Positions 37,597 through 51,151 of a stretch of 64,000 nucleotides of DNA are shown piece after piece. The translations under genes and the position numbers were made by a program. Source of the stretch: Chytridium lagenaria (taxonomy: Eukaryota; Chytridiomycota; Chytridiomycetes; Chytridiales; Chytridiaceae). Location: NCBI GenBank assembly GCA_025449115.1, contig JAHLKC010000040.1:124001-188000 (forward strand), given 5' to 3'. The stretch's first letter is position 1; each line of letters opens with the position of its first letter. The notes below the pieces were generated by a model. It saw only the letters and a program-made list of their open reading frames with translations, ran no database searches and was not told where the DNA came from.

Positions 37597-38721
37597 TTAG
37601 ACTTTCTTTGCAATCAATGACAAAAGAGTTTGAATAAGGGCGTTTTGAGATTCCATCAATCTTTGATCTTTCTCCTCCCTCGCCTTCCTTTCGGCACGGT
37701 CCTTCTCCTCCCTCTCCTTCCTATCTGCACGCTCCTTCTCCTCCTTATACAGCCTCTCTGCTTTCATCTCCTCAAACTTTTTCTCCGCCAAGTATAACCT
37801 CCTTTCCTCCATAAGCAGTTTTCGTTCCTCAAAAGCGTGATCTGCAATTTTCAGCTTGTCCTGTTGCTCAAAATACTTTAACAGAATTGCAGCTGTGGAT
37901 GAGGTAGTTGAAATGTCCGAACGTTGCCGTTTTCTTCTAGAGGAGGAAGAAGCTGGTAACCACCCATCTTTACTCTCCATATCAATGTCACTTGATTCAT
38001 CATCCCCATTCTCCATGTCTCCTTCATTTGCGTTCTTCCGCTTCCCGCCCGTCTTAACTGCAGCTGCAGCCATTACTATAGCCTTGCCTTTTCCCTCCTT
38101 CTTTTGTGCTTCAGCCTTTTCAAGTTCATGAACCTCGATCTAATACAGTATGAATGGTGCAATAAACATCTCAACTCTCACCATTTCTAATATTTCAATC
38201 AACAGCCGTTCCCTTTCTGCGCATTGTTCATCTGTTCCTGAGGCCCTAAGCGAATCCATCTCTTTCTTTTTAAAAGAATCGATCAAGGTGTCAAACCGAC
38301 GCCGGACAGTTGTTTCCGGCAGATTTTGGATGAGGTCCCGCACTCTTGGAAGGGCTTCCCCTGTCCTGGTAAGGCTGACCTTTAGGGCATCCGTCACAGC
38401 CTGCCACTTATCCCTGATTCTCCCGTAGCCTGCAGCAAAGGGCTGCTGGTCAAGAACCAGCTTAAGGAGCTCAATGTCAATCATTGGGGTGAAGCGGAAG
38501 GTCTTGGCGACTTTTGGGGGTTTGGGGAGTTTCTGAGCGGGTTTGGGGGGTTGAGGGGTCTTGGGCGTGGATGTCTTCCTACCCATGGGTTTTGGAGAGC
38601 TGGGTTTGGAAGGTTCGGGGGTTGTTAGGGGGGATTTGGGCTGTTCATCGTCAAAGTCAGGCATGTCCGTTAACGAGAAAATGGTCTTCTCAATAGTGGG
38701 GTCGTTATTGAGAAAATTCAT
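37597..38721 (-). CDS. Myb/SANT-like protein with Lys-Glu coiled-coil tail
   Basis: Two-exon gene. Exon 1 (38721 to about 38180) encodes an acidic start (MNFLNNDPTIEKTIFSLTDM), a Pro/Lys/Ser linker (SPKPMGRKTSTPKTPQPPKP) and a folded region reading FRFTPMIDIELLKLVLDQQP, FAAGYGRIRDKWQAVTDALK, then TVRRRFDTLIDSFKKKEMDS. The spacing of Trp and hydrophobics resembles the Myb/SANT-like domains of DNA-binding proteins often related to transposases. An intron of about 42 nt (GTGAGA...TATTAG) leads to exon 2: a nuclear-type basic patch (SSSSRRKRQRSD) and a long charged helix (EERKLLMEERRLYLAEKKFE) ending LIAKKV. This may be a lineage-expanded family. Function unknown, DNA binding inferred. Its 3' end is duplicated downstream. 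Confidence 0.75.
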
Positions 38722-39953
<1,232 letters not shown>

Positions 39954-40094
39954 TTTTGAATGTGGGTTTTGTGAGGATAGTGGAAGGTTTTTTTTATATT
40001 GTGGTGTGCATTATGTTCGCGTTGGATGATATATTAATAAAGATTTGGAACGTCAATTTTTTTTTTGACCACAGAAAAACGGAAAAGTTGAACT

Positions 40095-40416
40095 ATGAAC
40101 GAAGAGACTAGAGACAGGATTTTGAAGGTCATTGACTGGGGAAGGAGGATCGTTCACATTGGATTCATCCCCCTCATCCTCTACATCGGTGAGCACACGA
40201 CGGGTTTTTTTTTGAAGCACTGCCAAAAAAAACTTTGTGGAAATGGTGTTGCATGGATGATTGATCCGGGAACATCTGTTATCGGATTTCTTTCTTTCCG
40301 TGCGCATTTCAAAGGGGATACATGTGGCTAATGGAATGGTTTCTTTGATGATAGGATTCACTCGTTCTGTCCCGAGACCGTCGTTGCTTCGTCTCATCTC
40401 CCCTCTTGCGGCATAA
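40095..40416 (+). CDS. TOM7: Mitochondrial import receptor subunit TOM7
   Basis: Small outer-membrane subunit that modulates assembly of the TOM translocase. Two exons, 40095-40188 and 40355-40416, give 51 residues: MNEETRDRILKVIDWGRRIV, then the membrane segment HIGFIPLILYIGF and the C-terminal RSVPRPSLLRLISPLAA. The GFIPLILYIGF stretch followed by a short Pro-containing tail is diagnostic of Tom7. The intron (GTGAGC...GATAG) interrupts the Gly codon of YIG and phase is preserved. Length is normal for the family (about 50-60 residues). Confidence 0.9.
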
Positions 40417-40534
40417 AATCATTTCACACCATAGCCATCATCAAAGAACATGCAAGAATGCAAGTCTTTGGAAATACCTCCGTCGCTTCCTCCCAAGAAT
40501 TGCCACACAATTATCCTTTCTTTGAACTGAAGGG

Positions 40535-43037
40535 GTGCTCAAGAGGGACATTAAAATATCGTCCATCCATTTTTTCCCTGTTATCCTTTTTTTTTTCTCG
40601 TGTGAGGCTGTCTTGTTAATTGCAGCTATCGCCATCCACTATTCTCGCATCAGCCGTATCTTTCCCATGTCGCCCCCGTTGTTTTCTGTATATGCAAGGC
40701 GCTGCAAGCCCAAAATGAATTTTTCTTGCCTTCAGACAATTCCATCACGTCCTTATTTGCATCAAAACAAAAAAAGCGGCTTCACCACCCATCATGATGA
40801 CGATGCTGTGGACCACGTCCACCATCACAGCCTCCCCTCCCATCACACCCTCACGATCACCACGAAAGTCGGGTGGAGAGCCACCGAGACTTTCATCGGA
40901 ACAACCAGGCAATACTCCGAAAGCGAGGCTGGTGAGAAACGCAACGTTGCCAACGGCAACCGCTGAAGCAGCGTTGCCGCATCCACATACCTTGATTAAA
41001 CAAAAAGAGGTGAAGCTGAAAATTGAAATACCTTCTGTGCCTGTGAGGAAGACGATGGGGAAGATGATGAAGAGGGAGGGGTACGTTACGGGCAGGACGT
41101 CCTGTGGTGCCTCGTATTCAGACTGGTATGTTCCGGGCTAAGTCTATTTACTAATTGATGAAAGATAGAGAGACGATGCATATGCCAATACGACCAACAG
41201 CACCCCGAATACAGACTGGTATATGTGATATAATGTTTATTGACTAATTGAATCAAGATATAGAGTTAAAGAGACCAACAACTCAAATCAGTAGAAACGG
41301 GAAGCCTAAAGGTCCAAGACGGCATGTTGAGCGAATAGAGAGTCCTATCACGCCATCCTACTCATCAAGCGACAATGCTAGCATTTTCAAGCACAGCCAC
41401 AGTTTCGTATAGCTGAAGGACCATACTCGGCGCTTTCCGTGAGACAGAAGGCGACAGAAAAGAAAAACTTGGAATGGTTACCTTCGCGTGATTCTTTGTC
41501 GGTTACTTCTTCAGTGACATCGCATCCAACCTCACCTTTAGGCGTACCTCTTAGCGCGCCGGCCGAGGAGTGATTTTGGGTTGGCGATGGCCGCTCGGGC
41601 CTTGATGACGCAGGAAAAACCTGTCTTCAAAGCAAGGACGATGGCGAAAGCTCTGGATGTCACGCATGTGGGCACTGGGATTCCGCTGAATCCATCATTT
41701 TCTCAAGACACATTAACCACGTCGATGGGGTCGATGGAGGCGGGGAGTCTCTCAGATGGATTTGGTGGTGAAAGTACGACCTCTCGTTCAGATGGAATAC
41801 CTCCATCGTCGGCTTCTTACGCGGGACGTAGAGCTTCTGTAAGATGGGCAGATATGAATGGTGATCATGAAGGGTCAGTGACCACGGGACGGTCGCGAAT
41901 GCCGTCAGACCGACTATCCCTTTTCAAAATTACGACGTCTACGTCATCTGGGTCGGCGTCGGAGGCGCATACGAGACGTGGAAGTATCCTGGCAGACTTT
42001 TTGTCGAGGAGAGAATCGACTATGAAGATGGAGGAGTCGAAGGACTCGAAGGTGCCTCTAAGGTGGAGGGAGGCGCATCCTGAGCCTGTAACGCCAAAAT
42101 TAGGCCCGTGCATTCATAACCATTTCGAGACGCAGGGAGGTGGCTTTGAGGAAGAGCTTGTGAACGATAGTTTTGTGCTGGACAACATAGAGTCTGGGCC
42201 AGCGATGCCAAAAGTCTCCGCCAGCCACAGCCTTCCAATACGTTCATTGGTGCCGTCAACGTTCCCCCATCGATATGTGCAAGCAGAAGTTGAGACTCCA
42301 ATAACCGTCGTCACTGTCTCCTCTGCAGAGACACGAGCCCTACAACGGCAACAGAAACAAGAGCAAAATGCATCTAAAGATGCTATCACGCCTGATGCCT
42401 CCCTCACGTCGGCCTCTCAAAACTCTTCATTAGTCTATAATCGATCTAACGCGTTTCGGCCAACCCGTCCCGATGCACCGCACATGGGTGTTCCGTCTTC
42501 TTCTCCTCCTCATACTCCTTCACGGTGTAGCTGCCCTCCTTTCCGTCAGCGCTTACAATGATTTCATTAAACCCTCACGCGGTATGCGCCTGATGGCACA
42601 GATGCCGGAGGTACAGGACTCCCACTTGATCCTTTCAAAGGATCCATTGATCCGCGCTATCAAACCACAAAGACCGCGATCGAGACCGCCGGCGTTGCGG
42701 GTGCAACGGGCTATGCTATACTCATCTGCGCTACGTGAGGTCGCGGACGGGTCGACCATCAAGGTGGTGTAGAGGAATGGGATCTTTGCAGCGTGGGCGT
42801 TCGCTGGGATTGCAGGGGTGAGCTCTGTCATCCTTTTGGTGGGGACGGGAGATGAAAGGATTTGAGGGGACAATCTTGTCGTCGAATGGGAAGTACGGAG
42901 CATGGAGTGATTTTGCCGGGGTTTGTGGGAAAGCGACGGCGTCGGCGGTTGTTGGGTTGCTGAATGGATGTGTGTGGTTCTTGGTTGGTCTTTTCGAGTT
43001 GCTGACCACAGATGGAAGGGATTCCGCAAAGAAGTAA
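40535..43037 (+). CDS. Unassigned Ser-rich protein with multi-pass C-terminus
   Basis: I do not recognise this protein and the region may hold more than one gene. A Ser/Thr/Pro-rich segment at 40794-41140 (KQKEVKLKIEIPSVP) is followed by one after a GTATAG acceptor near 41412 (LSVRQKATEKKNLEWLPSRD). A 327-codon frame at 41581-42561 (GRRASVRWADMNGDHEGSV, RRGSILADFLSRRESTM) follows, and is intracellular and phosphorylation-prone in style. From 42500 onward, pieces in two frames encode hydrophobic segments: GVAGATGYAILICAT, GIFAAWAFAGIAGVSSVILL and ATASAVVGLLNGCVWFLVGL, i.e. several membrane helices ending at TAA 43035. One in-frame TAG near 42770 and several frame changes separate them. Confidence 0.4.
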
Positions 43038-43897
43038 AGTCGTCTTTGGTTTTATTGCAGTGGCAAGCTGCTATTTTTATACATGTATTTTTATCTGAAG
43101 TAAAGAACATATGCATATATCTAACAACCATGACTTATGCTCCGCAATATTAAGCCTTAGCTGTCAGCAAAGTCGCTCGAAATCAGCCGGCTATTCTATC
43201 TTTGAGTTTCTGCGGAGAGTTCCTCTACCATTGGAGCTTATTTCATCCCTTGCTCCGCAGATGCTCTATATTTGGACGCCCAATCACTCATCCGCCAAGG
43301 TTTCGTGCAAAAAAAGCTTCTGTTCCCTCGTAATCGCTGCCTTCCGCGACGACCAAAATACAAAAAAGAGAGAGATTTTTTGGACATTCATCAAAAGGGA
43401 CGTCAGCCCTCATAAGTTGACTGAAGAACCTTGTTTGGATAAGCCTATCTTCATCAACCCTAACGTAACGATTGTGGGCCACACCGATGGGGCAGGCAAC
43501 TTCGCGTGAGGTTGTGGACTTTAAGGATGAGACGCACTGTGAGCATGCTTGCCGTTTTCCTTTACAGTTGCGCTCATAGGTTTCCAAAATTGAAATTGGC
43601 ATCCTTGTCATCAGTCGCCTATACGGCCGACGGGATACTTTTAATAGCCTATTCAAAGATACCGTTGGATTCTCATGATTTCAGTTGTTGGAAGCTGGCT
43701 CAAAGCCATGTGCCTCCAACTTCTTAAATCCCATAGCTTTTTGCTACAACCTTTGACCTGAAACTGATGCATCTTCTTTCTTTGATCATTTCTATATTCG
43801 ACCTACATGGATATGAATATGAATATTGGATTTTCTGATGTTCCATATTTCTCCGACATGCGCTCATCGATTGAACAAACCGAAACGTTTAGTTACG
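43038..43897. other. Interval with unassigned open frames
   Basis: A 132-codon + strand frame (43111-43509; EFLRRVPLPLELISSLAPQM) and an overlapping minus frame (43288-43656) both have mixed composition. Neither shows a recognisable domain, splice context or conserved motif, so I do not call either as a gene. The interval also contains the promoter of the EF-hand gene. Confidence 0.3.
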
Positions 43898-44712
43898 ATG
43901 AATGAGATTAAGCGTCTCAAGCATGAATTCGAAAAGCAATCATCAGATAATTGTACTGTCTCTAAGGATCAATTTAAACAGGTTTGCCTCATTTTGATTT
44001 CGTCATTTTGTTGATGTTTGGCTTTTCTATTTTATTTTTTACTTTATTCTTTATAAATCGCGGTAACTCATTTGCCCGAATGACAGACCCTTCAAAATCA
44101 CGTCCACTGGCTGGTCAGCTGGTGCCCAGTATCTTTTCTTGGAAAGGCTTTTTGATGCCTTCGACCTTGATGGGAACCAAATGATTGACTTCAGGGAGTT
44201 TATCCAAGGGCTTAGTGCGTTTATGAAAGGAACACCAGAGGAGAAGCTTGAATGTAGGTCTATTTATATATCCTCATATTTACCTTTTTTTTGATATTGG
44301 AGACTAACAATCAGTTTTAGTATCCTTCCGCATCTACGATGTGGATAGAAGTGGATCTATTGAACCTAAGGAGTTAATTAAAATTATGGGGCAGATGGTT
44401 TGTACTTCCACTCGGGTTCCCTTCTGGTGCTAACAAGTCTTATGCAGTACTCAGCTTTCTACAATGAGGATCAGACGGAGCGCATTAGGGAGATGGTTAC
44501 AAGAGTTTTTGATGACTTAGACATCAACGGGGATGGCTCGTTGGTGAGCATTTTTGTCTTCTTCATGTTGTTTCACACATCGATTGCTTATCGAAGTTTT
44601 TAACGTTATTGAACGCACGTTTCAGTCTTTGCACGAGTACAAGTTGATGGCGTTGAAGGAACCTTTGATTATCGACTTCCTGGAGCAGTTTCTTAATTGT
44701 TTCCGAGGATAA
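43898..44712 (+). CDS. Calaxin/NCS-like EF-hand calcium sensor
   Basis: Calcium-binding protein with several EF-hands. Exon 1 (43898-43981) encodes MNEIKRLKHEFEKQS. Exon 2 (44087-44253) includes TLQNHVHW, then after a one-base shift near 44110 GAQYLFLERLFDAFDLDGNQ (loop DLDGNQMIDFRE) and IQGLSAFMKGTPEEKLE. Exon 3 gives SFRIYDVDRSGSIEPKELIK (loop DVDRSGSIEPKE), exon 4 YSAFYNEDQTERIREMVTRV with loop DINGDGSLSLHE, and the last exon ends in NCFRG, TAA 44710. The order, with E-F-I-x-GLS-x-F-x-(K/R)GT-x-EEK before the third loop, resembles calaxin (EFCAB1), a regulator of flagellar outer dynein, and also neuronal calcium sensors. Calaxin is favoured because other flagellar genes are present, but this is inference. 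Confidence 0.75.
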
Positions 44713-45544
44713 GAGGCAAAAGGAGTAATGGTTGTTCTCCCGCGTCCGACTATCAAACCTACTCGTTTTGCACAGCCCCTCGCCTTCACGTGTCCCATTA
44801 TCATAAACCGCTATACTGGAAAATATCCCGACATCCGAGTGTAAAGAAAGTCGTCTCGTCCTACGAAGACTTTGTTTTCCCCCGCCCCTCGACCATCATG
44901 CCTTATTACAGAAACATATTCTTTTGTTTGTTGTTTGACCTTAGTTTGTGTTATTTTCTTTATTCTGTTTGATTGTTGTTTTATTGTACCTTTAATCCGT
45001 CATCTCATATTCTTTTCTTTTGTGTTTGATACCAGTTTAAATAAGCAGAAACTAAGTTTATATAATGTTCATCCCGGTTTTTACTTGATTCCTGCACATA
45101 AATTTTTAATTGTACTAAGCAAAACCAAAAAGCTTGGAAAGAAAACTTTATCGCCATGAAGAGCTAACTTTCATGCACGCCTAGTCTCAAAACAAAGGCG
45201 GCTGCAGCGTTTAGGAGCGGATTCCACTTAGGTATTCTGAAACCTATTTAACTTTTTTCTCGCCCGACAATTTCGTTTTCAAAACAAAAAAAACAAATAG
45301 CTCTCGCCTCCTCCTCGCCAAACATCGAAGCTGTTTGGCAGGACGGTGAACGAAAAGCCATCATCACTGCCAAAGGGGGATTCCAGAGCTGGCATCAAAG
45401 CTCCATAGCCGTCAGATTTCGATCCTTCACATATTGGCACTCTCTGATCTTTCTGTAACTGGCAGCCAGCCCAACATCTGATACAGCCTGCATCAGTCTG
45501 TCCCTGCCATTGAAACCTTCCCTATAACCTCTAACGCATCCATC
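44713..45544. other. Gene-free interval upstream of the BRO1 gene
   Basis: About 0.8 kb with T-rich sequence after the EF-hand stop, then mixed sequence leading to the BRO1-domain start at 45545. No coding frame of good composition and no repeat seen. Confidence 0.35.
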
Positions 45545-48500
45545 ATGATCTACTACCCACCCTCCTTCCATCGCTTCTACGACACCGACTCACCTGGCAG
45601 GATTCCATTCAACGCAGGCCCGGAAGCCTTCACTAATCTCGAAGCTCCCAAGTTTCGTTGCACTCCCCATTAAGAGGAACTGCACGCGCTCTGAGAATGA
45701 AAGCCCGCAACCACTGGCAGCCGTTGGGGATGCTGTGAAGCTTCTTGCAATCGCTACTCAGAAAGCTATCAGAAAGGCTGCTGGTGTTGATAGTGCCCAT
45801 CTTCCTCTTGATAATCAAACCGCTTCATCTAACGCTTTACCGCAGCAGAGCGGTGTGTCAGAGTTTGTTGACTTTGAAGCTGCGCTTAGCCAGCACATCA
45901 CCGCTCTACTTGCGGAGGAAGGGGGATGTGGGTCTCCCAGATCGCATCAGAGAGAAACCATCAAGCCGTCATTAAAGGATATCATGATGTCTGCTCCTCC
46001 TAAGGGTGGACCTGGACGCGACAGAGATCCCGGAGCTCCAGCTTTCAGGACTGTGTCCCTTTTTGATGCAATTCAGATGAAGGATATCGCAAATGAAGAG
46101 AATGACGATGGTGCTATTCTCGAACGGCCAGATCAACGCGAGACTGTTATAGGTGATATTAAAACACATGATGAGGAGAGTGTGAGATCATGGAACCAGC
46201 TTATGAGCACTACTATGGCATTTCTACCGACAAAGTACGAATGGTCGTCCCTCAACCAACTTCGCGTGTTTTCTGGCGCTCCTGAAAAATCAGAGCGTGG
46301 GATTGAAAAGCTTGCTTAGTGAGTAACCAATACTTTTCTTTTCGAGTATATCTAAACTTCCTTTAATCGTTGAATTTTTTTCTAAATATTAATCCGTTAT
46401 AGCTACTATTCTATTCTTTCAAGCATGGAAACAAAGTTTCATCTGGATCTAAGCCATGTTGGTGCACCTTCCTACATAAATAATCTGAAAGTCTTACTAA
46501 TATCGATGTAAGATCAAGATTCCTTTCACGTGGTATGAAGCCTTTCACCCAGAAAAGAAAGGTACATACATCGAATCGCTTTCTTATCACTAATATATCT
46601 CATACAAGTTATCACATCATGCATCCACTACGAGAAAGCTTCCGTCCTCTTCAACATTGCCGCAATATACTCCCAGCTCGGAAGTTCTCAGAGACTATGG
46701 AACAAGGACGGAAAGAAGCTTGCAGCGTCCTTCTTCCAGGTTCGTATGTTTTCATAAAACTCGCATAATAATCGTCGAAAACAGAAATCGGCCGGAGTCC
46801 TAATGTATCTCCGTGATTCCCTCTGGCATCGCTTCCAAATCAAGTTAGAACATACGGCGGATCTTTCTGAGGAGACTTTGACTGCAGCGTCGAGGCTTAT
46901 GCTGGCGCAGGCGGTTGAGTGTTATTATGATAAAGCGAATGAGGGTATGAGCTAGCTTTCACGTTAAAAAAATCATTATACTTTCGCGATTTATACATAG
47001 TAATGCTGCTTAATACAGATCGGGTCAAGAGCGCTGTGACCTCCATGATCGCAGCTCAGGCATCAGATTACTACGAAGTAGCGTTGAGGCAAGCGCGTTT
47101 AAACATTGCTTTGATTAGTCGAGGACGATTCCCAAAGGTACCTTGAGCTGAAAATCTATTCTAATGAAATAGGAATGGATTTCATTGATGAATATTAAAT
47201 ACAACTTCTTTGGGTCTGTAGCCCACTTCCATGCCCCACTCTCTCTGGATACCGAGCAATCCGTTGGTGAGCGGATTTCACGATTGACTTTAGCGAGAAA
47301 CCTTGCACTCAAGGCTTTTAAGCTTAGTAAAGATGTTGGAGGCGCCGTCCAAGATCTATTAAATGTACGCAGAGAAATCACACTACCTATTTCTAAATTC
47401 ATTTAGTCTTACCTTAGCGTCGTCACTTCCGCGCATCTTCTTGCAGATGCAGCCAACTTCGAGCGTTACCACCATCCCTCCGTAGATGCTCGTATTCTTC
47501 ATCCTTTGAAACGCCCTTCTGAGGCTCTTGTCTTTCCATGGCCCTTTGAGGCCACTGTTGGTGATCTCGGGAGATTTCCTGACATGTTTGGGGCTGTGAT
47601 GTCGTTTGCGTTCCGGTCGGACGCGGCCTCATTGTTCACTGCGCACTTGAAGTTGATACGTGTGGGAAACACTGATTTGAAGTCTTCTTTGTTCAGTATT
47701 GAAAGGTAAATTGTCTTTAAATCTTGTCGTTTTTCGAATGACTCTAACGAGGTCATAAGAGCTCTGCAGGAATTAGAACCAGAGCTTGCGCATGACGCGG
47801 AGGGAAAAATTGGGCGTGGAACTCCGTGGACAGATCACAGAGAGGGCATCGCGAATGAAGGGGAAACTGGAAGCCCTCAGGAAAGATGAGGTGACAAAGT
47901 CGATCGAGGGATCTCTTGAGACCCTTTCGCAGATTCACGAATTTATTTCAAGCAACCTGCAAAAGTAAAGAAGGATAGCTGAGTCTATATGTAAAAGTCA
48001 TTTCTCAATAATATTTTATTAATAGGCCATGGAGAAACTCGACGAAATCACTATCAGCGGCAAAAATTTCCGATGCCTCCCTTATCGACCGATCCCGTAA
48101 CCTCCGTGTGGAGATTGTCCATCTAAGTGAACAACTTATCGTCGCAAGGATGGCCAAAAAGACTCTTATGGAGCAGTATGCTGTTGAAACGTCACAGTTT
48201 GATCCATCTGAGTGGACTCCCGAGCGACTTGATGAGTTAATTATTCCCCGGTGATGATGCACTTGCAACAAGTGAATCGGAAAAAAAGAGGACGGAAGAA
48301 ATGGTTTCAGCTTTTGAAAGGTTAAAGAAACTGAGGATGAAATCGAGGATAAGATGAAGGAGCTCGGGTTGATGGAGAACAAAGCGATTGGAGGTATGAG
48401 TTTTGCAACTTTTGGTTGCAAGGAGATTTTAACATTTTTTAACAGATTTGAATGAAATCCCGCTTGGGACGGATATTCTCAAGAAAATGCGATCGCATCG

Positions 48501-51151
48501 ACAGGAACTGAAGATATTGGAAGCAAGTATTTCCGAGATTCGCGCGAGGAAGGATAGCGAGCTGATGCGTTTGAAGGTGAGTCCAAAACCTACTTCAGTG
48601 GCTAATCAAATTTAATCAGCAACTAAAGGAGAGCAATGGCGCTTCACCAGCCTCTGAATATAAAGAAGCTTCAGAAATCATCAAAAGCTTTGAAAAAAGT
48701 GGGACTGTTTATACCTCATCCGCGAAAACCTTAAAGTCGATTTGGAGGTAATAGTTTTTTTTTTGAAGGTTATGACTAACTTACCACAGGAAAGCTCTCG
48801 AACACGTGAGCAATCGATCCACCTTGTGGCAGCCTGCCACTTAATACATGATGGTCGTGAAGCTACACAAGAACAAGCTCAAATCACAGACCCCAAGCAA
48901 CAGAATCATCCTCTCGCGGCGCCGAAGAATGATCCCATTGTTCAAGAATATCTAGTCAACACAAAATCCGACGACGCCACCCAAAATGACGCTACCACTT
49001 CCCAGCAAAGAGGCATCATGAAAAAATCTTTCAATTCTGTCGCGTTCGGTAAAGACTTCACCGTCGGCTCCATCAGCCCAGACTTGACCACGCAACTTGA
49101 AGAAGCTGCTTCCACGGTTCAACACTCCGCCAACTCTTTAGACATCGATGGATACTTAAAAAATATCGCAGGCTTTCAGCGCGAAGAAATCGCGAGACTC
49201 AGTATCAAGTACCAGGCTCTTGAGAGGGAAGCTAAGAATGCCGCTGAAGCTGAACGTCTTCAACGCATAGAAACAGCCAGGATCGGAAACCTTGCTCAAT
49301 CATTGTTTAATGACGCCAGTCAGATTTCAGCCGCATCACCCTCATCATCTATGTTGGACTTGACGCCTCGAGGCTCGATCACAAAATCGTCAATGAAAGA
49401 AGACAACATTGCGCCGATGGACAGGATGGAAAAATTAGAATTGCTGAAGCGTCAACAAAAAGAACTTCTCGCTCGTCAAGCCGACGAGAAGGCAACCTTG
49501 GCAGCTAAACAGGTGGCTGAACATGCTGAACTTATGAAACAACATCAGTCTCTTGTTCAAAAAACTATTCCATCACGTCGACCTGCCTCAAAACCAGTCA
49601 GGTTCATGGGATTAGAAGAAGATGGTAAATTGTTTGACCAAGCCTCCTCTGGCTCAGTCGACGTTCTTCAAGACCCTATCACAGATCCTATGAGAAAAAC
49701 CGCACCGCCCACCACAACAGCCTGGAGCCTCTCATCTGACAAACTTAAGAAAGGCCTTTTTAAGCTTGTCGGCATGTCCCCACAACCCTCCACAACAAAC
49801 GTCGCGGAATGCTTAAAGCCCGTTGATCAACCCACCAACGAAGCCCAGCCGTTTGGGACCGTAACAAGCCGACGCACAAGCTACGCTGCAAACATCGAGA
49901 TGCTGGAATCTAAAGCCCCTATCCCACCTTCACGTCAACCCCGGAACGGTCCATACCGTAACATAAGCACGTCGTCAGCTTATGACACGTACTTTGACGC
50001 AAGTGAACAGTTTGACGCACAATCACGAAATATAAGCCAGATGTCTGGTCGCGAACCCAACAGCCTCCAACCACAACCTATTCAAAAGCACGCTGGAATG
50101 GCGAGGGGATATTTTGATGATCAGCTTGACCCGCAGTCACGCAGTATGAACAACTTTACCAGTCGTGACTCAAACAACCTACAACAACTCACCCAGAAAC
50201 ACTCTGGTATGGCAAGACTCAATGATGTACCTTATGAAGAAGAAGAAGATGTTCCCTTGGAATCCATGATGGAACCTCCTCCCCACGACCGCGCTCACAT
50301 TGCGTTCGCAAATCTACCTTCCTTTCAACCCCAATTTACACTTCAAGACTCTCAACCGGAACATACCGTTAGCCCAACTAAACGCGAGAAATCTCGCAAC
50401 TCACGCCCTAAAGAACAACAGCAGTATATCCCTCAAGACCCTTCACCCTTCTCAACGCCTTTCGCATTCAACACTACCCCAAACCAACCCGCTGTCTTTT
50501 CATCCCGCCAAGAGGAAGACCTCAAACCCTCTCTCTCAAACTGGGTTGAGGAGCAACGCAAAATCCGTCCCAAAAAACCACCTGCTCCGCTCCTTAGTCA
50601 AATCAGTCTCGTTTCTTCACCCATGGACGAAACAGAGGATCGCGAAGTCTTCAACGTGCCACCACCTCCCTCTCATCCGCCTCGTTTCGCCCGGCAAGTC
50701 TCGGGTGGAATGGTCGCCCCTCATCTGTGCGCCAGGCTTCACCGAAACGGAAGCCGGTTGACACGAGTTTTTTGAACTCTGGCCCGCATTTTAGTAGGGA
50801 GATGGTGGTGGGTGTTGCGATGGTTGGGGAAGCTGCTGCGGCAGTGGAGGTGAAGACGGGTGGGAAGAAGAGTAAAGCGCAGAAAGAGGTTAGACAAGAT
50901 AGTGGGGTTGCAGGCTGTGATCATCATCAAGACGAAGAAGGAGGAAGGAGGAGAAGTTTACGTATGTTTTATCTGTATTAATTTATATCGGGATATTTTT
51001 TATTTACTTTTGTTAACTAGATGACGGACGTGACGCCTTGTCAAGAATGAAAATGGACAATGACTTTTTGGTGAAACAACTTGGATCACTTTATTCTGGA
51101 AGTGGAGGGTCTTCGGACAACACTTACGTTTCTTCCAGCAGGAAGAGTTGA
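45545..51151 (+). CDS. BRO1-domain protein with long Gln/Pro-rich tail
   Basis: ALIX/Bro1/rhophilin superfamily protein, normally recruited to endosomal ESCRT-III. After MIYYPPSFHRFYDTDSPGRI and a one-base shift at 45653-45656 comes VALPIKRNCTRSENESPQPL. The BRO1 domain shows RGIEKLAYYYSILSSMETKF, IPFTWYEAFHPEKK, YEKASVLFNIAAIYSQLGSS, RLMLAQAVECYYDKANE, QASDYYEVALRQARLNIALI and EWISLMNIKYNFFGSVAHFH. A V-domain-like coiled region follows (SRNLRVEIVHLSEQLIVARM, LGTDILKKMRSHRQELKILE, then LIRENLKVDLEESSRTREQS). A single 48742-50775 exon then carries a disordered, Gln/Ser/Pro-rich tail with a coiled segment (EKLELLKRQQKELLARQADE). The last exon (from about 51021) reads MKMDNDFLVKQLGSLYSGSG and ends TGA 51151. 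The total is larger than usual fungal Bro1, and a split into two genes cannot be fully excluded. Confidence 0.75.

Larger units (their letters stand above)
36650..37640. repeat. About 378-bp tandem repeat carrying copies of the 3' end of the Myb-like gene
   Basis: The anchor GCCTGTTGGGAAGATATGTA occurs at 36712, 37090 and 37467, giving a period of 378 and 377 bp. Each unit includes, on the minus strand, the last residues of the neighbouring Myb-like protein (MKAERLYK near the unit middle and the terminal LIAKKV with its TAG or TAA) plus its 3' flank. The third unit merges with the intact gene at 37597. A partial further copy is recognisable just before the first anchor, around GGGCATGCGATTA at 36678. 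The two extra copies have lost most of the Lys/Glu coiled coil and end in a different upstream sequence (AAGAAGTTGAGTAAAGTC). Confidence 0.85.

Noticed and set aside
40095..40331. 78-codon uninterrupted frame as the TOM7-region protein
   Set aside because: It reads through an intron. The spliced product, with phase preserved, has the typical Tom7 tail.
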